Positions 16,493 through 25,756 of a stretch of DNA of 64,000 nt are shown here, piece after piece. The translations under genes were made by a program, and so were the position numbers. Location of the stretch: NCBI GenBank assembly GCA_964532595.1, contig CAZHIQ010000014.1, positions 1-64,000 on the forward strand. The letters run 5' to 3'. How positions within the stretch are numbered: the stretch's first letter is position 1; each line of letters starts with the position of its first letter. The notes beneath the pieces are model-generated. The model was given only the letters and a program-made list of their open reading frames with translations. It was not told the DNA's origin and ran no database searches. The DNA is from Chryseosolibacter sp964532595 (lineage in GTDB: Bacteria; Bacteroidota; Bacteroidia; Cytophagales; Cyclobacteriaceae).

Positions 16493-18909
16493 AGGCTCTC
16501 CGCGATAAAGACGCGGCGGACACGTTCGCTCGTGTTCGTGAGGATTTCATAGGGGATGGTACCGATACTCGCGGCTACGTCGCTTATCGGAAGATCTTTG
16601 CCGAATACCGTGACTTCATCGCCTTCCTGGGCGTCGATTTCCGTGACATCAATCATGGTCATATCCATGCACACATTTCCTATAACCGGCGCTAGTTTAC
16701 CCCGGACCAGTACGCGGCCAACGCCTTGGCTGAAGGAGCGGCTGTAACCATCGGCATAACCGATGGCAATGGTGGCGATTTTCATTTTTCGGGTAGCGAC
16801 GCCCCTTCGCCCGTAGCCGACAGTGTCACCGGCAGGAATTTCCCTGATTTGTGAGATGATCGTTTTTAAGGAAGCGACGGGACGAAGGCGGTCGGTACTG
16901 TTTCCGGTGGGGTCGACGCCGTAGAGGCCGATACCTACCCGTACCATATCGAGCCGGAAGTCCGGAAACCGCAAAACTCCCGATGAATTTAGCAGATGGC
17001 GTAGCGGCTGGTAGCCAAGACTTCGTGTCAGGTCGCGGGCCATCGCCAGGAATCTTTCGGCCTGTTGCCTTGAAAAGTCATCATGGTGCGATTCGTCGGC
17101 GCCGACGAGGTGGCTGAACACGGAGGCTACGCGAATATTCGGGTGCTGTTGGAGGCGCTCAATGAGCCGGTCCGTGTCTTCGGCCAAAAACCCGAGCCGG
17201 TGCATTCCCGTGTCGAACTTAAGATGAACTTTGCAAGGCCGTCCTTTAAGGTGTGCTGCCAGCTGGTCGAAAACACGGAAGCTGTAGATCTCCGGTTCGA
17301 GACCATACTTAACCAGTGCGTCGAAACTCTCCTCATCAGGATTCATCACCATGATCGGAAGGGTGATGTGATTCTTGCGCAGATCCACCCCCTCATCTGT
17401 ATAGGCCACACCGAGGTAATCGATCTTGTGGTACTGGAGAACATTGGCGATCTCGATGCTTCCGCTGCCGTAGGCAAACGCCTTAACCATAGCCATGACC
17501 CGTGTTTCAGGCGCGAGGGTCCGGAAATAGTTGAGGTTATGGACCAGGGCCCCCAAATCAATTTCCAGAATCGTACCATGAACTCTGCGCTGAAGTCGGC
17601 TTACGATCCGTTCGAAAGCAAATGTTCGGGCTCCTTTTACCAGGATAACTTCGTCATGTAGTTGGCTAAAGTTGAAGGTGTTGAGAAAATCGGTGGTCGA
17701 GGGAAACACCGCCGTGCCGGGAGGTAGTAAGTGGCGGTTTTCAAAAAGAACGGGCCCGATGCCAATCAGGTGATCGACTCCTTTTGTCATCGCCCCGATT
17801 TGTCCAACCCAGTCGTCGTCAGGAAGTCCGGACTGAAGTACGTCGGAAAGAATGACGCGCTTGATCGGTTTCTGGCGCTGATGGCCAAGGAAGTCGAGAC
17901 TTAACTGCAGACCCGCCAGGTCATTGTTATAGGTATCGTCTATGATCTGGCAATTCTGAATTCCTTCCTTGAGTTCCAGTCGCATGGGTATTGCACGCAG
18001 TTGCGTGATGCGCGCGGCAATGTCGGCGCCCTTGTATCCGAGCACAAGCATCGTAGCTACACAGTGCAACGCGTTCTCGACAGAAGCCTGATCCGAAAAC
18101 GGAAGGTTCAGGTCAAATGTTTGCTCGTGCGTTGTAATGGTATAGGCATTCCCGTTACGACTAACGCGAATGTCGGCATCTGCGTTGAAGCCCCAGGAGG
18201 TAGCGCGAAGGGGAAGGCTGGAGATGACATTCTTAACCAGATCGTGGTCATTGGAGTAAATGACTGGCGATTCTTCGTCAAATAGGTTCAGTTTTTCACG
18301 CACCTTTTCCTCCCGACCGGCAAAGCCCTCGTCGTGGGCGGAACCAATGTTGGTGAAAATGCCTAGCGTGGGTTGAATGATGGAACGAAGCTTTAACATC
18401 TCGCCCGTGGTCGAGATTCCAGCTTCGAAGATGCCGAGAGAGTGATGCGATTGAATTTGCCAGACTGAAAGCGGAACACCGATTTGCGAGTTATAACTTC
18501 CCGGGTTCTTGGCGATGCGAAAATCCGGACTTAGCAGTTGGTATAGCCACTCCTTAATGATTGTCTTTCCGTTACTTCCTGTGACACCAATAACGGGAAA
18601 GTTGAATTTTGTCCGATGATGTGCGGCGACCTGTTGCAGCGCCGAAACGGAACGTTCGACCTGTATGATCCAGGCCCCGGGCAAAGGGTTGACAGGAACC
18701 TCCTCTACAACAAACATTCGAACTCCTCGGTCGTAAACGCTCTTGACAAATTGGTTTCCGTCGTGACGCTCTCCGCGGACAGCGAAGAATACAACGCCGG
18801 TGCTATCGGCCAGTTTCCTGCTGTCCGTAAGGAGGGTCAACACCGTAGTGTCTGCCCCCGACTGTATGACGAGTCCTGCTGTAATGGAGGGAAGTTCGGA
18901 AATCTGCAT
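16489..18909 (-). CDS. Bifunctional MurF ligase - alanine racemase
   Basis: An 806-residue fusion. The N-terminal part (about 1-440) is MurF, which adds D-Ala-D-Ala to UDP-MurNAc-tripeptide: GVTGSNGKTIIKEWL (ATP loop), NPGSYNSQIGVPLSV, FEAGISTTGEM and DDTYNNDLAGLQLSL. The C-terminal part (about 450-806) is a PLP alanine racemase: VMAMVKAFAYGSGSIEIA with the PLP Lys, LKFDTGMHRLGF, and VGYGRRG with the catalytic Tyr. Such fusions are usual in Bacteroidota. The two activities supply and use D-Ala for peptidoglycan. The start is ATG at 18909. Confidence 0.95.
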   Translation of the reverse strand: MQISELPSITAGLVIQSGADTTVLTLLTDSRKLADSTGVVFFAVRGERHDGNQFVKSVYDRGVRMFVVEEVPVNPLPGAWIIQVERSVSALQQVAAHHRTKFNFPVIGVTGSNGKTIIKEWLYQLLSPDFRIAKNPGSYNSQIGVPLSVWQIQSHHSLGIFEAGISTTGEMLKLRSIIQPTLGIFTNIGSAHDEGFAGREEKVREKLNLFDEESPVIYSNDHDLVKNVISSLPLRATSWGFNADADIRVSRNGNAYTITTHEQTFDLNLPFSDQASVENALHCVATMLVLGYKGADIAARITQLRAIPMRLELKEGIQNCQIIDDTYNNDLAGLQLSLDFLGHQRQKPIKRVILSDVLQSGLPDDDWVGQIGAMTKGVDHLIGIGPVLFENRHLLPPGTAVFPSTTDFLNTFNFSQLHDEVILVKGARTFAFERIVSRLQRRVHGTILEIDLGALVHNLNYFRTLAPETRVMAMVKAFAYGSGSIEIANVLQYHKIDYLGVAYTDEGVDLRKNHITLPIMVMNPDEESFDALVKYGLEPEIYSFRVFDQLAAHLKGRPCKVHLKFDTGMHRLGFLAEDTDRLIERLQQHPNIRVASVFSHLVGADESHHDDFSRQQAERFLAMARDLTRSLGYQPLRHLLNSSGVLRFPDFRLDMVRVGIGLYGVDPTGNSTDRLRPVASLKTIISQIREIPAGDTVGYGRRGVATRKMKIATIAIGYADGYSRSFSQGVGRVLVRGKLAPVIGNVCMDMTMIDVTEIDAQEGDEVTVFGKDLPISDVAASIGTIPYEILTNTSERVRRVFIAESL

Positions 18910-19149
18910 GCCTCAGTGATATATGGTGACCCATCCGTGGTCAACACCCGCATATTACAACGTTTTCGCGGTTGACAGTAGCTCGTGTACCGGAAACGCC
19001 CGCGCTTTGTTGTTTCCCTCACCTTTCGTTACGATCAATTTCTAAAAAATCATCTTTCGAAAGCTTGCACAAAACCAGCCAAACGACCCTAAAAACGGGA
19101 AGTGAAAGAAAATTCGACAGAAAAAATCAATTCTTTTTAGCGTCATCGA

Positions 19150-19179
19150 TTGAAGTTCCGGTTTTATTTTGTAGTTTTC
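19150..19179 (+). promoter_or_regulatory. Putative promoter in the 18910-19227 gap
   Basis: TTG (19150-19152), 19 bases, then TAGTTTTC (19172-19179), one mismatch from TAnnTTTG. It would serve the small exported protein starting at 19228. The rest of the 318-base gap is AT-rich, holds a short palindrome CTTTCGAAAG near 19055, and shows no other gene. Confidence 0.45.
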
Positions 19180-19227
19180 AGAAACAAAAAATTTAATACG
19201 GGAGTATCCAACTAACCGACGTATTTC

Positions 19228-19587
19228 ATGAAGCTGATCTGTTTTTGCGCCACTTTTCTTTTGTTGTCGCTTTTCAGCGCCCTGGAAACACGTGCGCAGG
19301 AAGCAGGTATGTCGGATTCGGAACTGACCTTGGACGTAACCTCTGCGGAGGAGGGATATACCGTTGCCGGCGAGGTTCGCTTTATTCCGCAGACGCCCGG
19401 GTACGTTACCGCTAAGGATTCTCTCATGCTTCAGATCAGCGATTTCCCCATGCAACGCGCTGCCCAGCGCCCCCCGCAGGATCGCTCAAACGAAAAGCAA
19501 AAAGCCAAAGACGACGACTCCATCCTCACATTTAACTTCCTGTACTATATTATTCAGAAGTATAAACTTCAGGATATCATAGATTAA
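19228..19587 (+). CDS. Small exported protein, unknown function
   Basis: A 119-residue protein with a clear signal peptide (MKLICFCATFLLLSLFSALE, cleavage near TRA-QE at residue 23). The mature part is acidic then basic (QRPPQDRSNEKQKAKDDD) and ends with an aromatic stretch NFLYYIIQKYKLQDIID. No domain is recognised. It stands alone between murF-alr and the TonB receptor, with its own putative promoter. Confidence 0.65.
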   Translation: MKLICFCATFLLLSLFSALETRAQEAGMSDSELTLDVTSAEEGYTVAGEVRFIPQTPGYVTAKDSLMLQISDFPMQRAAQRPPQDRSNEKQKAKDDDSILTFNFLYYIIQKYKLQDIID

Positions 19588-19623
19588 CGTTCGCCCTCCC
19601 CTTTTACGGTGATTTTCCTTTCT

Positions 19624-19649
19624 TATATTTGCAACGGTGTTGCAAATAT
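19624..19649 (+). promoter_or_regulatory. -7 box overlapped by a perfect inverted repeat (metal-repressor operator?)
   Basis: TATATTTG (19624-19631) matches the -7 consensus. Overlapping it, ATATTTGCAAC (19625-19635), GGT, and GTTGCAAATAT (19639-19649) form a perfect 11-base inverted repeat. A dimeric repressor bound here would cover the -7 box and the transcription start of the TonB receptor gene. Fur-superfamily repressors bind palindromes of this size; naming one is inference. Confidence 0.55.
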
Positions 19650-19651
19650 CC

Positions 19652-22030
19652 GTGGGAAAGCCAATTCTTTTGATTCTTTTTCTGGCGCTAGCCGGCGTGG
19701 CAAACGGGCAGGTATGCTCGGAATATCTCCATGGCCGCATCAGTGACGAAACAGGCCAACCCCTCCCCCAGGCTGTCATCCAGATTGAACCTTCTTCGTA
19801 CCGTTCCATTTCCGATGTGAATGGTCGCTTCAGCTTTTCTTCGCTCTGTCCCGGCGAATATCGCCTCACGGTGACTTACATGGGGTATGAATCGGCGTCC
19901 CGGCAAGTCCGCATTCCGCTTTCAGAAGAAGTTATTATCACGCTGCAGCCCTCGCGTACCGTGTTGAAAGATGTGGTTATCGAAGCCGGCGTTGGCGGGA
20001 GAAGTGTGACTCAAACTTCCGTATCCCTTGAGACGGAGGACCTGGAAGGGCTGCATGGCAAGCCTCTGGGGGAGTCACTCAAAGAAATACCCGGTGTCAG
20101 CGCCCTGCAGACGGGGCCATCAATCTTCAAACCTGTTATCGATGGCCTTCACAGCCAACGGATCCTCATTCTCAACAATGGCATTCGCCAGGAGGGGCAG
20201 CAGTGGGGCCTTGAACACGCCCCGGAGATAGATCCCTTTATCGCATCGCGCATAGAGGTCTTGAAGGGAGCGGAAGCCGTTCGCTATGGGTCAGCGGCGA
20301 TGGGCGGAGTTATTATCATACAACCTCCGCCACTACATGAAACGGAAAAGACCGGAGGGGAAATCAACACTGGTTTCATGTCTAATAACCGCATGGGTAT
20401 CTTGTCGGTGATGGTCGAAGGGACTTTCGCCCCGCAATCGCCCTGGAGCTGGCGACTCCAGGGGTCGTCGCGAAAAGGTGGCGACTACCATGCACCGTCC
20501 TATAACCTTTCGAACACGGGCCTCGAGGAATTTAACTTCTCCGGCGCGCTGGGTTTCGAAGATGATCGACGAGGATTTGAAGTCTACGCAAGCACGTTCA
20601 ACACTGAGATTGGAATTCTCCGCGCTGCGCACACGGGCAATCTCAGTGACCTTGAAGAGTCAATCGAAAGCGGGCGACCCTGGTACGTTGAAGACTTTAC
20701 CTTTGACATCGGCCATCCTAAACAAAGGACACATCATCACTTGCTTAAGCTCAGCGCCCACCAGCACTTCCCGGGGGTTGGTCGGGTGAGCGTTCTCTAC
20801 GGGGGGCAATTCGACGTGCGGCGTGAATATGACATACGCCGCGCTGATCGCGCCGGCCGGCCATCCGTGTCATTGAATCTGATCAGCCACGTACTGGATG
20901 TCTCTCTCGATCATGAACGACCTGCGCACACCGGAAGCCTCGGCATAAATGTATCGACCAAGTCGAACACGAATGATACGGAAGTCACCGGAGTGAGACC
21001 GTTGCTTCCTGATTACAGGCAGCTCTCGGCGGGAGTATTTTTTCATGAGAAAATAAGGCGTAACAAGTGGACGTTTGAGGCTGGCGCACGTTACGATTTT
21101 CAGTATCTGCAGGTGCTCACGTTTGAGCGCAATCAATTGATAAAACCGACTTTCAATTTCAATTACCTGTCGGGTACGCTTGGCGCAAGCATACTGTTCA
21201 ATCCTCGCCTGCGCTTGTCATCGAATCTGGGAATGACCTCCAGACCACCTCATGTCAGTGAGCTTTACAGCGAAGGGTTGCACCACGGGACGGCTTCTAT
21301 CGAAGAAGGTCTCATGCGGCGCGAAGGAGAAGTCATCACAGATCAATCATCGATTGATCTGGAGTTTTCCAGGAAGTGGGTGAACTCGTTGCAGTATACA
21401 GCTGAACGGATCACCGCCGACTTTTCTGTTTACTACAATGCCATCGATAATTACGTGTTCATACATCCAGTCGGAACGCGCCAGACTATCCGAGGATACT
21501 TCCCGGTACTCCAGTACGATCAGACTGATGTTGTGCTGGCGGGGAGCGATCTGGCAGTGAAGGCCGATATAGGCAAGCGCTGGTCTGTTAACACCAAAAT
21601 ATCGTACGTGTACGCGAAGGATATCCTGAACGATGATGTAGTGATTTCTATCCCTCCGGCACAATGGGATAACGGCATTACCTATCGTCCCGGGTCAATA
21701 GGAAAACTGAATGAGTGCTTTATCGGAGTGAGCGTACCGATTACCTTTCGCCAACACCGGGCGCCCCGGGTAGTGGCGCCACAGGATATCGATGAGGGAA
21801 ACTCCGGGAAGATATTTGATTTTACACAAGCTCCTCCGGGCTACACGCTCCTGAATGTACGCGCCGGCTTCAAGCTTCCTATTGGTGATCATACCCTCGG
21901 TGTAGCGCTGTCAGGAGAAAACCTGCTCAACACCTCTTACCGGAATTACATGAACCGATTGCGCTATTTTGCCGACGACATTGGCTCAAACTTTATTCTT
22001 CGTTTGTCATATAATTTCTTGTCCCATTAA
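19652..22030 (+). CDS. TonB-dependent outer-membrane receptor
   Basis: An outer-membrane importer of about 792 residues. After the signal peptide (GKPILLILFLALAGVANGQ) comes a carboxypeptidase-regulatory-like domain (LHGRISDETGQPLPQAVIQI), then the plug (GKPLGESLKEIPGVSALQTG, RIEVLKGAEAVRYGSAAMGG) and a beta barrel ending in a C-terminal Phe-rich strand (FILRLSYNFLSH). His-rich loops occur (RTHHHLLKLSAHQH). The frame opens earlier, at GTG 19637 or TTG 19640, but GTG 19652 gives a normal signal peptide and lies after the palindrome. The substrate is unknown; a metal or metal chelate is plausible. Confidence 0.92.
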   Translation: MGKPILLILFLALAGVANGQVCSEYLHGRISDETGQPLPQAVIQIEPSSYRSISDVNGRFSFSSLCPGEYRLTVTYMGYESASRQVRIPLSEEVIITLQPSRTVLKDVVIEAGVGGRSVTQTSVSLETEDLEGLHGKPLGESLKEIPGVSALQTGPSIFKPVIDGLHSQRILILNNGIRQEGQQWGLEHAPEIDPFIASRIEVLKGAEAVRYGSAAMGGVIIIQPPPLHETEKTGGEINTGFMSNNRMGILSVMVEGTFAPQSPWSWRLQGSSRKGGDYHAPSYNLSNTGLEEFNFSGALGFEDDRRGFEVYASTFNTEIGILRAAHTGNLSDLEESIESGRPWYVEDFTFDIGHPKQRTHHHLLKLSAHQHFPGVGRVSVLYGGQFDVRREYDIRRADRAGRPSVSLNLISHVLDVSLDHERPAHTGSLGINVSTKSNTNDTEVTGVRPLLPDYRQLSAGVFFHEKIRRNKWTFEAGARYDFQYLQVLTFERNQLIKPTFNFNYLSGTLGASILFNPRLRLSSNLGMTSRPPHVSELYSEGLHHGTASIEEGLMRREGEVITDQSSIDLEFSRKWVNSLQYTAERITADFSVYYNAIDNYVFIHPVGTRQTIRGYFPVLQYDQTDVVLAGSDLAVKADIGKRWSVNTKISYVYAKDILNDDVVISIPPAQWDNGITYRPGSIGKLNECFIGVSVPITFRQHRAPRVVAPQDIDEGNSGKIFDFTQAPPGYTLLNVRAGFKLPIGDHTLGVALSGENLLNTSYRNYMNRLRYFADDIGSNFILRLSYNFLSH

Positions 22031-22032
22031 CT

Positions 22033-22578
22033 ATGAAAATCTCCCGCACTTTCTTTCCCATTCTTGTCGCTGCTTTTTCAGCAGGATGTGATAAAGACGA
22101 TCCTAAGCCCGTAAATGAAGAGGAACTGATCACAACACTTACGGTGATTCTTGAGACCGGGGAGCCCGAGGAAGGGGTTGTCCTGCGGTTCTTCGATGAA
22201 GATGGCGCGAGCGGAGGCATTGCTCCCATTGTGACTGTAGATGGTGCGTTGAAGGCAGGTCGGGAGTACGCCGCGGTGATAGAACTGCTTAACGAGACAA
22301 CCGATCCGGCCGAAGACATTACGGCGGAAATTGCTGAGGAGGCGGATGACCATTTGTTTTGTTTCTCGACGAGCGAGCACATCACCGTTTCCTACGATGA
22401 TGAAGACAGTGAAGGTCGGCCTATCGGACTCGTCACCACGTGGTCGGTATCCAATGCAGGAGATGCTACGGTCACGATTAGGCTTCGCCATCAACACGGA
22501 ACAAAAACAGGTGAATGCCCGGGTGGGGGCGACACTGACATTGAAGTGACGTTTGATCTGGTGATCGAGGAAGGGTAA
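22033..22578 (+). CDS. Lipoprotein partner of the TonB receptor
   Basis: A 181-residue lipoprotein with signal MKISRTFFPILVAAFSAGCD and lipobox SAGC at Cys19. The mature part is strongly acidic with an all-beta pattern (TTLTVILETGEPEEGVVLRF, DIEVTFDLVI) and the conserved-looking tail LRHQHGTKTGECPGGGDTDI. Proteins of this type follow TonB receptors in other Bacteroidota, but I know no experimental function. It starts 2 bases after the receptor stop, so the two are cotranscribed and probably act together at the cell surface. Confidence 0.82.
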   Translation: MKISRTFFPILVAAFSAGCDKDDPKPVNEEELITTLTVILETGEPEEGVVLRFFDEDGASGGIAPIVTVDGALKAGREYAAVIELLNETTDPAEDITAEIAEEADDHLFCFSTSEHITVSYDDEDSEGRPIGLVTTWSVSNAGDATVTIRLRHQHGTKTGECPGGGDTDIEVTFDLVIEEG

Positions 22579-22581
22579 CGG

Positions 22582-23319
22582 TTATTTCTGCGTGAGAAAT
22601 TGTTCGACGTCTTTAAGGGAGAGTACTCCCTCGTAGAACGCCTTGCCGAAGATGACGGCAAAGATGCCCATCTCGTTCAACTTCTTGATGTCGTCAATTC
22701 CCCGTACTCCGCCGCTGGCAAGCACGCAGAGCTCGGGAAATGTGTCGCGTATTTCCTGGTAAAAGTCGAACGCCGGACCCTCCAGGACTCCGTCGCGTGA
22801 AACGTCTGTTGATTTGACATACTTCAGCCCGCGATTGTAGAAGTAGTCCAGGTGCTCCGACAGTGTGCGGTGGGCCCGGCGTTGCCAGCCACGGTAGAGG
22901 AGTTCCTGCGTTTCACGGTTGACAACATCGGCACCTAAGGTCATCTTTTCTCTTCCATAGGAAATAATCCATGAAGCGAAGAGCTCGGGATCGATTACGG
23001 CAATACTGGCTGCTGTGATGTAAGCTGCGCCATGCTCATAAGCGCGGGCGATATCACCATCGGTAGAGATGCCGCCGGTGAAATCCACTTTCAACTCAGT
23101 ATGTCCCGCGATGGCTTCCAACACATGCCAGTTGACGGGACTGCCTTTCTCCGCTCCGTCCAGATCCACCAGATGGACCACCTCGATACCGTGGTCCTGA
23201 AAGCGACGGGCGAGGTCGAGGGGATTTTCGTCATAGGCCTTCTCGCTCGACTTATCGCCTTTCCGCATTTTGACAACCTTGCCCTGTCTTATCGCTATGG
23301 ATGGAATAACCTGAATCAT
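22582..23319 (-). CDS. HisA-like TIM-barrel protein lacking the catalytic base
   Basis: A 245-residue (beta/alpha)8 barrel clearly related to HisA, the ProFAR isomerase of histidine synthesis: VVHLVDLDGA, VDFTGGIST, KYVKSTDVSRDGVLEG, LASGGVRGIDDIKKL. HisA has a catalytic Asp in the first strand (PALDL in E. coli); here the strand reads IPSIAIRQG with Ala9 in that place. The second catalytic Asp is kept (MTLGADVVN). It stands alone with no other his genes. It could be a divergent but active HisA or a paralogue with another substrate. Confidence 0.8.
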   Translation of the reverse strand: MIQVIPSIAIRQGKVVKMRKGDKSSEKAYDENPLDLARRFQDHGIEVVHLVDLDGAEKGSPVNWHVLEAIAGHTELKVDFTGGISTDGDIARAYEHGAAYITAASIAVIDPELFASWIISYGREKMTLGADVVNRETQELLYRGWQRRAHRTLSEHLDYFYNRGLKYVKSTDVSRDGVLEGPAFDFYQEIRDTFPELCVLASGGVRGIDDIKKLNEMGIFAVIFGKAFYEGVLSLKDVEQFLTQK

Positions 23320-23432
23320 GTGGTATCTATATAGCTAAGTTACGATGCAAATCGGGAAACATCCACCTTTCAGGTGTAAAAGCGTTCGTTAACCGACAAA
23401 GCCTTGGTGTTCGTAGCGCGTATATTTATCCT

Positions 23433-23440
23433 TATTTTTG
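23433..23440 (+). promoter_or_regulatory. -7 box deciding the start of the PD40-OmpA gene
   Basis: TATTTTTG matches TAnnTTTG. A weak TTC lies 20 bases upstream. Transcription would begin near 23447, after the earliest open codons (TTG 23404), which favours the ATG at 23482. Confidence 0.45.
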
Positions 23441-23481
23441 CTTATGCCACGCAGATGACATCGATCCTCAACCCCCGCTGT

Positions 23482-25080
23482 ATGAATGGAACTCTGAAAC
23501 ATCTGATTATTGTCTCGCTGCTCTTCCTGCTGATTCAACAAGAGGCCAAAGCACAAGCCAAGGTCCGAAAGCTCTCAACCATTATTAATCACCCTTCTCT
23601 CAATGTGCATGCACCTTTTATAAGCGCGGATGCGAACGCGATCATATTCATATCCGACAATGCGGATGACTATGTCCTGACGCCATTCTACAGCCGAAGA
23701 GGTCGTGGAGATTGGAGCGAGCCAAAACCGCTCCCGCGCAACGTCCATTCCAGACTCAACTTCTTGAGAGGGTATGGATTGAATGCTGATGGCAGTGAGT
23801 TATATGTCAGCACGATCAAGGGTCCCGGTGTTGGCGGATATGATATCTGGGTCAGTGAGTGGCGCGGGGCATGGGCGAACCCGGTCAACCTCGGCGCGCC
23901 TATAAACTCGAGAGCACACGAGGCCTGCCCCTCTGTTACGCCTGATGGAAAGACGATGTATTTCATGCGTTGCGATGCGATGAACCAGATGGAGGGCAAG
24001 AATTGCAGGATCATGCGTGTAGACAAGAAGCCCAACGGACAGTGGGGCGAGCCCACTGAACTACCGGAGCACATCAATACCGGCAATTCGCAGACGCCCC
24101 GAATCATGGCTGACGGTGAAACTCTGATCTTCTCTTCAGATGCCATTACTCCGTCAAAAGGCGGGATGGACCTGTATATAACAAGGCTGAAGGACGGTAA
24201 GTGGTCACAGCCGGAGGCTCTCGACTTTTTCAATTCGGAAAAGAATGACCAATACGTCAGTGTTGCGGCGCTGGGAAGATACTTACTGGCGGATGCAAAG
24301 GGCGAGCGGACCTATGATCTGGTCGAATACCTGATTCCTGAAGCCTTTCGGCCGAAGGGTCTAACGAAAATAGAAGGGAGAGTTGTTGATGAGAATGGCA
24401 GCCCCGTAATGGGTTATGTTTCGCTTGTTGATATTCGCACCGGCCAGCGGGAGTATAACGGTCGCGCTGAGCGCGACGGAACGTTTTCGCTGTACGCGGC
24501 CGAGGGCAGCGAATACGAGTTGGCGGTGGATCCTGAGTTTGAAGACCGCTCTTACTTTATCCAGCGGCTAAACCTGACAATTGAGCCTTTGCCGCAAATA
24601 GAAAGAATACACGCCGTGTTAAAGACTCTTCAACCGGGGGACAGTATCTCTCTGACGACCGTGAACTTTGGCACATATGACAGCATTCTCGACACACAGA
24701 ACGCTGGCAGGGAGCTGCAGCGACTTTCACGCTTATTGAAGGGAAGTCCCGACCTTATTTTTGAGATCCGTGTTTTGTTTCAGGGATATCGCTCCGACTC
24801 GGTACGTGTAGACCCCGATCTAACGGAGACGAAGGTTGACAGCGTTCGGGGAAAATACATCGATATCGACACGCTCGGTCAGCTCTTCGAACGCGACACG
24901 CTGATCGCACGTCAAACGTTTCATAACGACCGAACGATGGCGCAGGCGCGGGCTATTGCAACCTACCTGATCAGTCAGGGCGTGCCGGCGGAACGTCTTG
25001 CTCTTTCAGGGCGTGCTGTGCCTCTCCCGCCAACGGGCACAAGGCGTACAACGGCTACCGTGCACGTGCTCAGAAACTAA
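23482..25080 (+). CDS. Exported PD40 beta-propeller - OmpA-like protein
   Basis: About 532 residues. A signal peptide MNGTLKHLIIVSLLFLLIQQ with cleavage after AKAQA is followed by WD40-like PD40 repeats (INHPSLNVHAPFISADANAI, ACPSVTPDGKTMYFMRCD, PRIMADGETLIFSSDA). Then comes a carboxypeptidase-regulatory-like stretch (IEGRVVDENGSPVMGYVSLV) and a diverged OmpA domain (ARAIATYLISQGVPAERLAL). Similar proteins tether outer-membrane complexes to peptidoglycan. The OmpA part is degenerate at the very end, so peptidoglycan binding is uncertain. The end overlaps the convergent DUF2911 gene by 11 bases. Confidence 0.87.
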   Translation: MNGTLKHLIIVSLLFLLIQQEAKAQAKVRKLSTIINHPSLNVHAPFISADANAIIFISDNADDYVLTPFYSRRGRGDWSEPKPLPRNVHSRLNFLRGYGLNADGSELYVSTIKGPGVGGYDIWVSEWRGAWANPVNLGAPINSRAHEACPSVTPDGKTMYFMRCDAMNQMEGKNCRIMRVDKKPNGQWGEPTELPEHINTGNSQTPRIMADGETLIFSSDAITPSKGGMDLYITRLKDGKWSQPEALDFFNSEKNDQYVSVAALGRYLLADAKGERTYDLVEYLIPEAFRPKGLTKIEGRVVDENGSPVMGYVSLVDIRTGQREYNGRAERDGTFSLYAAEGSEYELAVDPEFEDRSYFIQRLNLTIEPLPQIERIHAVLKTLQPGDSISLTTVNFGTYDSILDTQNAGRELQRLSRLLKGSPDLIFEIRVLFQGYRSDSVRVDPDLTETKVDSVRGKYIDIDTLGQLFERDTLIARQTFHNDRTMAQARAIATYLISQGVPAERLALSGRAVPLPPTGTRRTTATVHVLRN

Positions 25081-25627
25081 ACGGCATCGACACCACTGTC
25101 TTGTCCCAGATCAGTACCATCTCCGCTTCGCTTCCGCCGGTCTTTTCGAAAGTGATGGTGAACTGTTCAAATACCTGGTCTTGCTTGACGGCATGAACAT
25201 CAACTTCCAGAACATCGCGTTCCGGGTTTCGATTGGGCTTGCCCTCGGAGTTTACACCCCATTGACCGTGCTCTTCGTTGAAAATAATTGTCCACGTGTT
25301 TTCCCGTGGGATTGTCCACAGCGAGTATTTTCCCGCCTTCAGCGTATGGCCTTCGATCTGCAGGTCTTCACTGGTTTCGAACGTCGTGGCTTCGTTGGCG
25401 CCTGTACGCCATACTTCGTTATAGGGAACCAGTTCGCCGAAAATTTCCCGTCCTTTTTTTGAAGGACGGTTGTAAAAAACCGTGATGGTCAGGCCCTGTT
25501 CGGTGAAAACAACACGTTCTTCCGGACTGAACGATTTTGCTTTTTTGACCTGAAGGTATCCGATGAGGGCAACGGCGATGGCGATAATAGCAATCCCGAT
25601 CAGGCTGAATATGAAAAACTTCCTCAT
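25070..25627 (-). CDS. DUF2911 protein, membrane-anchored
   Basis: A 185-residue protein with an N-terminal membrane anchor (FFIFSLIGIAIIAIAVALIG) and a periplasmic DUF2911 domain: ITVFYNRPSKKGREIFGELV, PYNEVWRTGANEATTFETS, LKAGKYSLWTIPRENTWTII. The family is common in Bacteroidota and its function is unknown. Its 3' end overlaps the PD40-OmpA gene on the other strand. Confidence 0.88.
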   Translation of the reverse strand: MRKFFIFSLIGIAIIAIAVALIGYLQVKKAKSFSPEERVVFTEQGLTITVFYNRPSKKGREIFGELVPYNEVWRTGANEATTFETSEDLQIEGHTLKAGKYSLWTIPRENTWTIIFNEEHGQWGVNSEGKPNRNPERDVLEVDVHAVKQDQVFEQFTITFEKTGGSEAEMVLIWDKTVVSMPFSF

Positions 25628-25756
25628 GTTAATTATTAATAAAAAACAAGTGCCTGTGACAAAGACTGTTAACTTAGAAACAATTTCGTATTCATTCTAT
25701 AAAATTATAAGGGAAGGGACTATTTTTACCGCTCCTGTACAAAACTCGTTTGAACT

